Shown piece after piece: positions 46,034 through 57,404 of a stretch of 64,000 nt of DNA. Location of the stretch: positions 210,564,741 to 210,628,740 of the forward strand of contig NC_058518.1 in NCBI RefSeq assembly GCF_904849725.1, written 5' to 3'. Under the pieces are notes generated by a model. The model was not told where the DNA came from and ran no database searches. It was given only the letters and a program-made list of their open reading frames with translations. Made by a program: the position numbers and the translations under genes. The first letter of the stretch is position 1. Every line of letters starts with the position of its first letter. The DNA comes from Hordeum vulgare subsp. vulgare (Eukaryota > Streptophyta > Magnoliopsida > Poales > Poaceae).

Positions 46034-47447
46034 TGTAAGTGCATCTAGTGCCCCTTAGTGATTTTGGAGGTTTGAAGACTTATAGGTTAAGTATCTAATG
46101 TGTTTATAAGTGTACACAGGATCTATAAGTCATTGAGGAGTTTGAGATATTTGAAGACTATCGACCCCTAAAAATGTATATCTTCGGTTGAAGAAATTGG
46201 TCCGAAGTTGAAGAAATGAATCGCGAGGAATCTGCGATGAAATTGAGATTCCTCATGAAGATACTGATATTGAGAAGATCGGTGGTTCCTGAAGAAAATC
46301 ATTCTGAAGAAATTGAAGCGTGAATATTTACGTTTTCTGTTTTACTTTCTTCGCATTTGATGAATAGGAACACCGTACTGTTAAAGTGGGTCAAAGTAAC
46401 ACTATGGAATGGATTTCCTCATGATGCTCAACCCAAGCCTAATCCTACCAAAAGCCTCAAGTGACGAATATGAGTGACATGAGGACTCTCACAGTTGAGG
46501 GTCCCGACCGTCTCGATAACCACGCCAAGTCGCTGGTCTTATCCACTCCAACGGTCATATTATTTAAGGGCATTAGTATCAAATCATGTCTGGATGGTCC
46601 TAGGCTATAAATAGCTACCCCCCACAACCACTAGCTGGTTGGCTGCTCCGTTAGAAACTGACACTTGTCATAAGAGCAACCCAAATTCCTCAGAGCCTTC
46701 GAGAGTAATTCATCTGTGAGGAAATACAACACCCACCGAAACCACAAACCAAACCTAGTGATTGAGCATCACTGAAGAAGTTGTTCCTGTGTGGGACTTA
46801 AGCCTTTTACCTTTGAGGACTGTGCATCCTCCAGACGGTTAGGCGTCATGGTCTAGAACGTTCCAGCAATTCATTGTGGATCGTCGGGTGACCAAGTTTG
46901 TGAGGGTTTGGAAGTCTGCCCTGAAGACTTACCACGAGTGTTGGGCGAGGACTGTGTGTCCTTAGCTCAAGGAGAATACGGTAGGGACTGTGTGTCCCGG
47001 GACTGGGTGTCCTTTGGTTTCAATACCAAGGTGCTCCAAACCAGATGTACAACTGTCACATCAGTTGGAACTGGGTCATCAACGACTGTCTTCTCTGAGA
47101 ATCGGGTTCTAATTCCTCAACTCTTTACTTTCTCTGTATTATGTATTGATGACTTTCACTGTGACTGTTTGAAGAATTTGCTGAAGACTTTCTCTGAATT
47201 TCTTCAACCCCAAATTCTTCACAATAGTTAATCATCATCTGTACTCTGCGTGCCTGCTTACTGTGTAATCTGTTTTCACATTCTTCACTCTAAATACTGC
47301 TGGTGTAAACGTTTGCACATCTGATCCTTTACTGTTTCTGCTGTAAGTTAGTCATCAGTGAGGAATTTCCTCAAAAGGAATTTCCTCAGTGATGAAATTC
47401 GAAAAATCTCCTATTTACCCCCCTCTAGTCGATATAACGCACTTTCA
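46034..47447 (+). repeat. 3' LTR of Sire-2 (1414 bp)
   Basis: It has the same termini and length as 33223-34636. By-eye comparison gives roughly 45-50 substitutions and essentially no indels. TATA box at 46605-46613. Confidence 0.95.
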
Positions 47448-50400
47448 GTACCCAGCCCACATGTTTTACGTCTTACGAGCACCGACTCTGGACAGTATCA
47501 ATCATGCGGGGACCAATGGTGTGCTTGGAACACATAAAACTGGCATAGTCGCCCTATTTGGCACGACCCCATCACGAGAGTGACCACATATCACTCCCGC
47601 CACTAGTAATGTGGCACTTTGCTAGTTCCGACCAGAGTAATCAATAAAACCCCGTCCCATAAAGGGGTAACGTGATCGTACAGGTAAGGTTGGGACGGTT
47701 GACACATCATAAATCTAATCCCATTTCCGAAATGATACTGACTCAAAATACCCGGCGCATCACTTCTCCGTATGTGGCCACCTAGCTCATCATCACCCTC
47801 GGGCATTAGTGGCACCTGACGGGGTTTTCATAAACCTTTGATTTATGTCATCATCATGCTCATGCTAATACTATTCTAACTTTACTTGTCAACATGATAT
47901 TATCATGACCCTCATAGGTGGTAGGATCAAGCTTAATGCATGTGCTCCGGAGGAGCCATCGGTAACATCACTTCAATGATTTACCGGCACTTATGATCAT
48001 ATGCAACATAAATATTTTTGCTACACTAGCATGCAATATAACATATGCTCAGTCATGGTCAAAGGGCTGCTTGCCTTCGCTCACATGTGTCCTCGGGGTC
48101 TTCAAGGTCTTCCGCTCCAACTCCGAGTACTCCGTCTACCCGTTAACTATCATGAGAAACAACCACGGTAAGCAACACAACAGGCAGAAATAAAAGTGCT
48201 ACATAAATTGAAGTTATATTTTTCTTGGACCTCCCTGGTCATAAGAAAAATACGTGCAGCTTGGCATAGGAGGTTTGGATCATCAGGGATTTCTGAATGG
48301 AGGAAAGGAGGAGTAGGGGATTCTTTATGAAGCACACAAAAATTATTATGATAAAATGAGTGGAGGCACTCATTTAACAGAGAACAATTTTAGAAATATT
48401 TAGGAAGTTGTTTCACTTGATTTGGAGTTGAAATGAATATTCTAGGAATTTTCTAATATGGAATAAATAGCAATAGGAAGCTATTTATTTAATACAACAG
48501 AATAAAGCTTGATAAAAATGTTGACCAAGGCTTCAAAAATAGGGCATGATATAATAAGTATGTGGAAACTGGAATCACTCCAATTGGAGTAGATTTGAGT
48601 CCTCTAGGATTTTCACAAAGTGGGGATGATTATATATAGATTTGTATTTTAATGAATACAACACATATTTGGATAGCCCTGAATTTTAGGAACCTGCAGG
48701 AGTTTGAATCAAAACATTTGGAGTTAGAATGATTTTTGAATGGATTTTTGAAGTTATGCAAAAATAGGAAAAATTAGAAAAAGGGGCTCAGCCTCGGGGG
48801 TTATCTTGCACCCCGGGCGTTAGATAGGCCTCCGGGCCGGCCAACTGAGCGCTGGAGGGAGCGAGGGCCACGTCGGAGGTGTACTCACCCGAGTGCGTCT
48901 TCGCTGCAGGGAGGCGGCAAAGGTGGAGGCGCGGCCACTTAAGTGGCGCGACCCACCAGGAGGCCTCACCAGCCAGCTGACGCGCGGGCCCGCTGGCCTT
49001 CTTCAACCTCCCACCAGAGCAGGCAGCAGTGGAGGAACTCCTGTCGCCGGTGGTCCTCGCTACCGAACATCGTTCCCCGCGGTCCAGCCACCAGAGGGCA
49101 TCGGGGTGTGAGCCGCACCAGCTGGGTGGCTCCTACTGGCCGGAGAAGGTCCGAGCAGCGCCGGCTCCTGTGGCAGTGGGAGTGGCCGCAACCTCCTCTG
49201 GACTCGGGTCCTCGGCGCCAGGAAAAGGACCAGAGGAAGGGGAACTGCTCGCCCCGGCCAGGGGTGCCCGTAGGAGAGGCTAGGGGCGAGGGAAGTCTTG
49301 GCCTTTCCGAATTTGGAACGGACGCCGCCGATGAGTTTCAGCCATGGAAGGGGAAACAAAGCACGGGAGCGAGATTAGGGGCACAGGGGCATTCAGAGAA
49401 GAGAGGAGGGTTTGGGGGAAGCCAGAGAGGGCTCGGGGAAGAGGAAATAAGAGGGGTGGAGAAGAGAGAGCTCGTGAGCTCTTAGAGCTTCCTGGTGCGT
49501 GGATGCTACACATGCCCGAGGAAGCTTGGAAGCTTGCTAATGATGGGGAGAGGTTTGAACGGTCAAAAGAAGGCTCTGAGACATAATGAGATATCTTGGA
49601 CCAGCTAGACAAACTGCAGAGCACCATTTCTGCACTCCAGGGTGGTGGTCACCACCCTTTCGCAGGCCAAGGTGTCAAACATGCAAGGCATGCAGGCCAC
49701 AGGGTACTGGTGAAGTTTGGCCCCAAGTGGGGCTGGTTTGAATTGGTTTGCACACTGATTAAGTTTGCAGCAGCAAACTTGGGGCTGGCATAAGTGGTTT
49801 TCACAAGGAATGGGAGGTGAAACCATGTCCTGGAGCATCAGATATGGAAAGACTACAACAATGCCAAGTTTGATATCAGACACAGGTGTGTAGCTAGTAC
49901 TTGCTGTACGAAGCTACATTTCTGCCATAAGTCAACTTGTAGATGTGCTGCTCATTTTTCCTACATGAGAATGCCATCTATTGGCTTTAAATGATGCCTT
50001 GGCATGCTAGGGGTCTTTTCTAAAGATATGGGGGCTTTGGCTTAAGCAGAATTGGGGAAAGAATGGTAAAGATGGTGATTTCAAGGGCGAAATGAGGATT
50101 AGTTACATGGAGCCTCTCTCCAATAATTGACCAGTGGCCATGGAAATGCTACTGGAGGTAAAATGTAACTATATGAAGTTGTGGTAGAAAGTTGAGCTCA
50201 AGGGTTAAAGTGGAAGGGGCCAAAGTAGCCAATAAAGTGAATGCACACAAGGTGTTTGATGAGTGGCAGAGCAACCAGACGGACTTCAAAGGATATGAAA
50301 CTTAATAGGATCAAATAATGGATACAAATAAGCTTGGACACCAAATTTGGGATTTGGTGGACAAGGTTTCCAATGTAAACTTGGAAAACCCATGAAATGG

Positions 50401-51467
50401 GCAGAAATAGCTTTCTGTTACAAAACTATTCAACTCAATTCCCACGAATCCAATATTTGGTGTGGGGCATTATTTGAGAATTAAGGCATGCCCAAAAAGT
50501 TTGGGGGCAATTGGGTATACTTTATAATGTAAAGTTTCCCAAAGTCAGAAATCAACAGAGAGGGTTTTGGGGGGGCTTGGGACAAGTTCCTCTATTCTCC
50601 TTGATGCACCACTTGGTGTGGATGCATTATTGGAGTATCAGAACATGTCCACCAAATTTGAGGACAATTGGAGACACTTGCCAATGTTGAGTTGCTCAAA
50701 TTTGGATCTGGACAAATAGGGTTTTAGAATAATCAGGGGAGTCAAATAAACTTGGATTGAGATGAAACTTGGCAAGAGAAGCAACCATATCATAGGTGTC
50801 ATGCTGGAATTTTACTGGAATTTATTGAGAATATTTCTTATAGAAATATTCCAAAAGCTTCAAATAGGTATGAAAGTTTTTTAATGTGTTTGCCAATATT
50901 TTGAACATGACCATGTGTTGAAACTCATATATATGGAATATATATATGTCCACTGAGTTTCCTTAAATTTTCTTAAATATTTTGAAAGCAATAAAAATAA
51001 CTTTCCTTCATAAGAGACCATTTCTGGCCTCAGAGGAAGGCATTTAAATAAAATAATAAAATAACTTCTAAAATAATAATATTTTGATTTTTGGAAGACA
51101 TTTTGATAATAGATTTTAAATAAAATAATTGGTGCAAAATAAATTCCCTAATTTGAGGACTTGTAGTACAAACCTCATTTCACGGGTTTTGAAAGCTTAA
51201 TTCAAAGAAATGCATTTTGGTGAAAATATTATTTGGTGAAAATAGTTTCTAGTCTTAAACACATGGCATGATCATTAGGCAGGAGTTTTAGGCTATGGAG
51301 GTGAGTCTAGAAAAAAGCAAGAATTATTGAGAATCAACACAAACATACCAGCAAGCAAGCAAAGAACAGTCACTTCAAGCATCACAAGCATTCTAAAAAA
51401 AATTTAAATTGGTCCTAATTTTTGAAATAACTTAATTAGTCAGGAAAGCTAAACCCAGGGTGTGACA
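47448..51467 (-). repeat. 5' LTR of LARD-1, outer segment (right of Sire-2)
   Basis: It continues the LTR from 33222 and aligns with 24374-28394. It ends AGGGTGTGACA at 51467, the outer LTR start on the minus strand. ORFs in its GC-rich part (48790-49630) do not keep frame relative to the left LTR. Confidence 0.9.
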
Positions 51468-51735
51468 CGGGGAGAGGCCACGCGACAACGACGACAACGA
51501 TGATGGCAATAGAGAGGGGCAAGGAGGGAAGAGGGAGGCGAACCTCGGGGGAGAAAGGCCACGCGACGGCGACGACGTGAGGTCCAAGAAGAGGAAGCAG
51601 GCGCCCGGGAACGAGGGCGACATTGACGATGGAGGAGGGCGCATAGGGATGGGCGGCGGTGGTGACACGGGAGCGGGCAGAAAGGGGGGAGAGGCAGGAG
51701 TGGAGGGATAGGCGGAGTTAGGGAAATTTTCGAGC
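51468..51735 (-). other. GC/GA-rich leader of CACTA-1 resuming after LARD-1
   Basis: It repeats GGCGACGACG- and GGGAGAGGCAGGAGTGGAGGG-like blocks and matches the style of 23340-23503 on the other side of LARD-1. No coding call is supported. Confidence 0.55.
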
Positions 51736-51739
51736 CGGT

Positions 51740-51923
51740 TAAGTAAACATAGTTGTAGCGCTGGATTGGAACCAGCGCTACTGCTAACGTAGTGGTAGCG
51801 CTGGTACTAATCCAGTGCTACTTCAAAATGCCCTAGGACAAATAGCAGTAGCGTTGGTTTGGTACCAGTGCTACTGCTAGGTTAGCAGTAGCGTGTTTAC
51901 CAATCCAACGCTACTGCTAACAT
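51740..51923 (-). repeat. Internal block of CACTA terminal-type repeats
   Basis: At least six copies in both orientations of a TAGCAGTAGCGCTGG-like unit (for example GTAGCGCTGGATTGG and CCAGCGCTACTGCTAA). The same unit fills 62811-63110 next to the right terminus. No CACTA terminus is found beside this block, so it is either an internal feature or the remnant end of a second element. Confidence 0.75.
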
Positions 51924-52299
51924 TATACTCTTTATTATTTTTTGTTTTTATTATTTTACTTTTCTATTTATTATTTTCCTTTCCTTTTGTGTTTACTTTT
52001 CTTTCATATCAATTTCTCCCATTTGTTTTTAGTTTTTATCTCGACGGCCTCTCGCACGGATTCGACGACGAGAACGTACATATCCCTCCCACACTTCGTG
52101 AATATTACCGGAACCATGTGTTGTTTCATACACAAAATACATACATATATATAAATGATTGTTTCTCATCTGCGTCAAAGACGTTTCACCTTGTGCTTCT
52201 TTTCTTTCTTGTTCGTTTTGTTGATTCTTCTTTTCCGGCACCATGGAGTATGATCTTTCTCACGTAATGTAGTCTTGATTCTTCTTTTCACGTATGCTT

Positions 52300-53502
52300 C
52301 ATCGTCATCGTCATCTTCCCTCATCGATTCTCGTATAGGTCGTAGTCTTCCTCGTTGGCGACTCCGTCCATTCCGATGATGTTCCTTTTGCCTCTCCTCA
52401 CGACAACACGGCTGGGATTGGTCGGATCGGTTATGAATAAGCATTGTTTCACGTGCTAAGTGTGTATCCATTGCTGAGTTTTGGCGATGATGTTAATGTT
52501 CACGGTCGCGCTCTTTTCGTCGGGTTTAGACATGGTAGTGAAATACTTGTTTTCTCTTACGATGTCCTTAGCCCACCTAACACGTAACATCGTCGCTTCA
52601 TGCCTTGCAGCATAGTTACGCTCCTAGATCTCTTCGACCCTTCCGTAGAATCTTTCAATTGTGCCGTTTGAGTCGGTCACACATTCAATTGTCACCCGTG
52701 TGTTCTCGTAATCACTGTCCATGTCTTTGGCCTCCGTGTAGAACATGTATCCGTTGATATCGTATGCCTCATAGGACACAAGTTTGGGCGTGGGGCCATG
52801 TGCTAAGACGTGTATGAGAAACCCGTTCGCACTGCCCCCTTCTGGGGGATTACACGAACCTTCTCTCTGAACCAACGCAAGAAGTGGCGTTGTGCTCTAT
52901 AGTAACTCTGTCATCCGTCTTGCGCATCCCCTGATCACGGTACTTCTTGCGATGATTTCTTTGTGCAGTGTCACATAATCATCTACCACATATAGGTGTT
53001 GTAGCACTACTAAGTTAGCCCTGTCAAAGTCGTTCCGTTGATCCGAGTAGTCCACGTGCAATTCCCTCCGACCGTTGTTGTGACCTTCTCCTCCGAGCCT
53101 CCCATGGTGCTTGTTGACGGGAAAACCAACAACATGGTCTTCTTTGGCTATATAATTCTTGCAAAAGGAGATGCCTTCTTGGGTCAGATACCCCTGGTCG
53201 ATGCTCCCCTAGGGACGGGACTGTTACAAACGACTCCTTTCATGACCCCATTCATCCTCTCGAACGACATCACGTTGTGAAGGAATGTCGGCCCGAGGTC
53301 GATGATGTTGTCCACGATGTGGACACAGAAATGCACCATGATGTCGAAGAACGTATGCGGGAAGTACATCTCAAGCTCACATAGTATGACAACGATCTCT
53401 TTGTGTAGCCTTCAGCGCTGCTTCACCCTGACGGTCTTCCGAGAGATAACGTCGAAGAAGTTGCAAAGACCAGTAAGTGTCTCACGCACATGTAAATGGT
53501 CC
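52300..53502 (-). pseudogene. CACTA-1 transposase (TNPD), C-terminal part
   Basis: Downstream of the CACTA-2 insertion the minus strand reads HVRETLTGLCNFFDVISRK, then YFPHTFFDIMVHFCVHIVD and FERMNGVMKG (DUF4218-type, 53500-53190). After degraded sequence come LAHGPTPKLVSYEAYDINGY (DUF4216-type, 52875-52624), a TAG, and in the same frame RVRWAKDIV, then CLFITDP and VVRRGKRNIIGMDGVANEED near 52340-52420. Several stops and frame changes make it non-functional. It rejoins the N-terminal part at 60254: SIRGL there meets the MDHLHVRET start here. Confidence 0.8.
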
Positions 53503-53505
53503 ATT

Positions 53506-53695
53506 TGTCCCGGTTCCAGAGGCCCATTAGCCCCGGTTCCGGAACCGGGACTAAAGGGTCGTGACTAAATCACAAAACCTTTAGTCCCGGTTCCTTTACC
53601 AACCGGGACAGAAGGGCCTCCACGTGGCCACTGCGTGGAGCCCAGGCAGGAGGGCCAATAGTCCCAGTTGGTAATACAAACTGGGACGAGGAGGT
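53506..53695 (-). repeat. Left terminal-type repeats of CACTA-2
   Basis: Inverted and direct copies of TTTAGTCCCGGTT / AACCGGGACTAAAGG (for example 53543-53556 and 53578-53592). This is the unit typical of Caspar-like CACTA ends (from memory). Confidence 0.8.
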
Positions 53696-54279
53696 TGTTT
53701 TTTTTAGTGGGGGGTGTTGGGGTTTTTGGAGGGTTAATTTAGGGGGTTTCATATTGTGTTAGCTAGCTAATAGAGAGAAGTGCCCTCTCTTTCTCCGTGA
53801 TGTAGAAGTAACGACTTTAGCAAGTTATCCTCGGTCTCTTAGGTATTGTGGTGTACCTACCATTCATTTACAACATCTCGGCTAATGAACCCAACGTCGA
53901 AGATTCATCCACACATGAATCTAATCTGCTTTCCTTCCCCCAATGATATAATAACCAATCATGATCATAATAACAAATCATCGTGATAATCATGATCAAC
54001 ATCATCATCGTATTAATATAAAACTCTTGCATCACTATAGCTAATAATCATCATAGTCATTACCACCAACACTATTTAATCATCATTTTCGTCAATGAGA
54101 CATCATATATATATAACAAAAGTTGGTCACTAGTCATAATCACAACTCCTCCTCCTCATCATCATCAACTATAACACATTGTAGCACATAATAACACATT
54201 TACCTAGGACCTACTCCTCTCTCATAGGACATACTCTACCCTCTCTTAGGTAGAATATCATAAAACAAGATAGGCCCTG
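53696..54279 (-). other. CACTA-2 non-coding sequence left of the solo LTR
   Basis: G/T-rich then AT-rich, with ATCAT/ATAATC-type simple sequence at 53940-54100. I see no coding frame. Confidence 0.5.
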
Positions 54280-55104
54280 TCGGCGATGCTAGGTCGACAC
54301 CTATGATGATCAACATGATTCCCTTGTGATCATAGGGCGGGGGAAGACGGCGTCAAGAGCAGATCTAACGATCAACACACGGCAAGCCCTATTTTACCCA
54401 GGTTTGGGCCGCTTACGCGTAAAACCCTACGTCCTGCTCATCTGATCGTGTTAAGCGTTTTTCTTTGTGTGTTACAGTGATGATAACCGTATTCTTGTCC
54501 AATCTCCAAAGAGTCTAACCCCTTGTGAATGAGCTAAGGGCCTCCTTTTATAGGCAAAGGGGTCACCTACAATGCTCGATGGTAGGTTCACGAGATCTTT
54601 ACAGTGAACCTAGAGCGGCGCTTATCCATCTACCGCTTTCAGGTGCATTCAATGCACGTCTTGTCCTTGTCAGCTAAGTGCTTGTGAAGACATTGTCCAG
54701 GTGTTTCGACACCTGAACGCCCCGCTGGCGCATGCGGAATGCGCTGGAACTCGGGGGGCGGTGGCGCTGTGGCAAGGGCGGTCGCCCTCTAGTGCCTTGC
54801 CACGTCATGCCGGCAAGGGTGCTTCCCGGGGCCTTGGGTCTTCCTCCCGGTAAGGAAGCTTGCCCGGGGCTTTCGCTGTCTTCCCGGTGAGGGAAGCTCG
54901 CCGGGGTCTTGTGCTTGGTGCGTTCATCACGTCCATCAAACAGACATGGCCTTGGGTGTGTTCCCGGCAAGGCAGGCTTGCCGGGGCCTTGAATATATTG
55001 GGGGTGCATCTTATCTGGACTCTTCCATGCCCTGCCATCAGGGGCTCTTCGCGCCCGTGCACAAGTTTGGGGCACTATAGACCCCAGTCCTTAGTGCACC
55101 GACA
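54280..55104 (-). repeat. Solo LTR (825 bp, Gypsy-type) inserted in CACTA-2 ORF2
   Basis: Perfect short inverted termini TGTCGG...CCGACA bound it. On the minus strand a TATA box (CCTATAAAAGG, about 54548-54558) and the following leader give minus orientation. Flanks GGCCC (54275-54279) and CGCCC (55105-55109) are a target duplication with one mismatch. No internal domain or second LTR is present, so unequal recombination probably removed them. It cuts a CACTA-2 exon right after the residues ILRNGESG. Confidence 0.75.
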
Positions 55105-55345
55105 CGCCCTGACTCTCCATTACGGAGAATGGAGATCATCTTGTCTCCCATTCTTGTCCTACGCACAATGTTGCTTCCAAGTAGCTCTCTACGATTGACC
55201 ATACATTCTTTCCATTCTTTGATTGTCATTTCATCAGTTTTAGAAATCCGGCATGGACAGGAGTGATGCAGATACCTAGGCTGACTTGGCCATGCTAGTC
55301 GTATGCTCATAACATCAATGTGACCTCTTGGAAACATCAGATGAG
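55105..55345 (-). pseudogene. CACTA-2 ORF2, downstream exon cut by the solo LTR
   Basis: The minus strand reads CRISKTDEMTIKEWKECM, then RELLGSNIVRRTRMGDKM and ISILRNGESG at the LTR junction. This resembles a conserved stretch of Triticeae CACTA second ORFs (GD-R-MIS-L-NGE-G). No function beyond transposon association can be stated. Confidence 0.55.
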
Positions 55346-55737
55346 GCGCACAATCTTGCGGTATTTTCTGTTGAAAAACATAGTATTAACTTTGTAGCTA
55401 GCAAATTTGTTTAGTTTTACAAGAATTTATGCAAAAGATGCACGGATGTCGTAATAGTAGAAAATCTTACCATGCAATCTCCATGCATGTTACTGTAGTT
55501 CACCACGTGCACTAGTGGCATGTATTCACCATAATGTGGGGTAGTTTACTAATAGGTATTGTAATTCTCAAGATCATTGATAAATGCGACAAGATGATGT
55601 TTCTCCTTACAAGTTAATTTCGCTGCATCATTGTAGTAATAGGTTCTGTCTACCATCTTCCGTACATTTTTTGAAGAAGGAAAATAAGCTTTCAATGGAA
55701 ATAAGTTGTCAACTATTTTTAAATAAACAATATAAAT

Positions 55738-56220
55738 TACTTAATAAATATGGTTGAGAAACTCACATAATGGTAGAACTGGATGCGTCTGCACATCGAC
55801 CCAAATGTCGATATTACCTTCAATTTCATCTTCCGGGCGAATATCAAAGGTGATAAGCATATTAGGCTCAAATGCATAAGCCTTGCATAGTGCTTGCCAA
55901 TTTGTGCATTCAAAATATAGCTGTCTGCATTGTACAACTTTATGGCAAAAGTATAACCACGCGCGGTCCTCAATTGAACTCCCTTTACCTCCATAGTTTT
56001 TTCACTACTGAAACCAATCTTATCCAAGACATAAATTATTGCATGGCAGGGAATACGCTAGTAGAATAGTAAAAAATAAAAGTTATAAGTTGAAGCAAAA
56101 GAAGTCATGCTTAATTATGAAAATGACTTGTCATTAGGACTTACTATATCCACTTCGAAGTCCTCATCCAGCATGATGTTGAAGCGCCTATCATCAACTA
56201 GGTGAGGCGTGTCGCACAAC
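55738..56220 (-). pseudogene. B3-like DNA-binding region inside CACTA-2 (frameshifted)
   Basis: An upstream part (56220-56144) reads DDRRFNIMLDEDFEVDIV and ends at a GTAAGT donor. After about 80 nt comes RIPCHAIIYVLDKIGF, KGVQLRTARGYTFAIKLYN, then, one base out of frame, CTNWQALCKAYAFEPNML and IDIWVDVQTHPVLPLCEF. The pattern of strands, G-Y-x-hydrophobic repeats and W-x-L...F-x-P is B3-like. This is inference from memory of the fold; a profile search was not run. It may simply be part of ORF2 of this CACTA family. Confidence 0.45.
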
Positions 56221-56612
56221 CATGTTCGTTTTGGCAGTATTCGCACATAGTGAATTTCCTTTCGTCGTCATACATCTTCTTCCTAAAACTGATCAACACA
56301 CAGATCACTATTACTCAATATGCAACAGGTTGACTCTAGGTCTGTCGAGCCTTTCCTTCCTAAACTCTCATCTCACGTATATGGTGGGCACTCCCTCTGA
56401 TATTTCGACCGTCGGTGATGGTCGCTACTCCTCTTTCCCCTAGTACATTACAAATATCTAGCACAAGGAAAACAAGGAGAAGCGACCCCCACGATAGTCG
56501 GGATTCTTCCTCTATCTAGCACACAAGGAAAGAAGCGACCACCACAACAGATAAAGTCAACCCGTTCCATACATCAAATAAATGACATATAACTCATCAT
56601 CATCTTACTCAT

Positions 56613-57110
56613 TTAACAACTCATGAAAGTCATACAAGGAGCAATGACAAAGCGAAACATGACCGATATTATCACTAATACATCTCGAATATTATCATAC
56701 AATATCACTAATGAAAAACCCAGTTGACGTCTCACGGTGCAGGCGGTGGCAACCCAAAGATAAGGAACCATCACTAGATGATAGCTCGGGTGATGTCCCT
56801 GGAATACCTGCCAGGTATTGGAGAACCTCGCATCCAACGCAGCCATGTAGCGACACACGTGCTCGGCCTCCTCCCTAACACAGCGACATACCATCTCCGT
56901 GGGGGCCAGCTCCCTCGGCACCGATAATGGCCCATACGACCGCCACCAAAGAATCTCTGGGTCAACGATGCGACCCGGATTCCTTACCAAGGTGCGCCCC
57001 CGGAAGATAGCACCTCCGAGTGCCAGCCCGACGGAGCCTAGTCCCGGACATGCTGGCCCCTATCAAGTAGGCTCTCGCTGACCACTCAACGATGAGGATG
57101 CGGGCCTGGC
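56613..57110 (-). pseudogene. CACTA-2 ORF2, upstream exon
   Basis: The minus strand reads FRGRTLVRNPGRIVDPEILW, then YGPLSVPRELAP and REEAEHVCRYMAALDARFSN. It is a typical hypothetical protein segment of grass CACTA elements. The frame is open to 56613, but the last ~40 residues look like intron read-through. No catalytic motif is visible. Confidence 0.5.
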
Positions 57111-57280
57111 ATCGTCGACGTCGAGACAAATTCCTCTGAGAAAATTTTCTTATTGCTTAATGTTTTACTTTCTAGTTATCATTTATACAATAATCATCTC
57201 ATTTGAATTTAGCTAGCGCCCACTACCTGTTTTTCTCAACATGCAAGTACTACACCAAATATACAATAATAAAACACAAC

Positions 57281-57304
57281 ATATATATATATATATATAT
57301 ATAT
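57281..57304. repeat. (AT)12 microsatellite
   Basis: 24 bp of perfect AT dinucleotide. Confidence 0.95.
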
Positions 57305-57404
57305 TGCAAATATTTCCGCAACAACATTCGGGGCTTGAGCAAATATTTTGCAAATATACAAGAATCATATCCCAGCAAGAACCATAGGCATGGGGATGTC
57401 TCAC

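Larger units (their letters stand above)
33223..47447 (+). mobile_element. Sire-2: complete Sirevirus-type Ty1/copia element (14.2 kb)
   Basis: 5' LTR 33223-34636, tRNA-Met primer site, gag, pol, a long third (env-like) ORF with its own promoter-like block, several GGGGGAG purine tracts, and 3' LTR 46034-47447. The flanks are GTACG (33218-33222) and GTACC (47448-47452), a 5-bp duplication with one changed base. Removing the element rejoins LARD-1 LTR sequence matching the uninterrupted copy at 24361-24380. Both LTRs are 1414 bp and differ by roughly 3-4% by eye. Gag, pol and the third ORF each carry frame breaks, so it is not autonomous. Confidence 0.95.
23504..51467 (-). mobile_element. LARD-1: large non-coding LTR retrotransposon (Sukkula-like size)
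   Basis: Two long direct repeats, 23504-28394 and 32350-51467 (the latter split by Sire-2), flank a 3955-bp interior. On the minus strand the LTRs begin TGTCACACCCTG and end GGGGTCCCCACA. The 5' LTR is followed within three bases by a tRNA-Met primer site (32332-32345), and the 3' LTR is preceded by a polypurine/hairpin block (28395-28432). This sets minus orientation. The LTRs total 4891 and about 4888 bp. No gag or pol is visible, so it is a large retrotransposon derivative, like barley Sukkula in proportions; identity is not confirmed. Flanks are GGGGG (23499-23503) and CGGGG (51468-51472), a target duplication with one mismatch. Confidence 0.85.
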
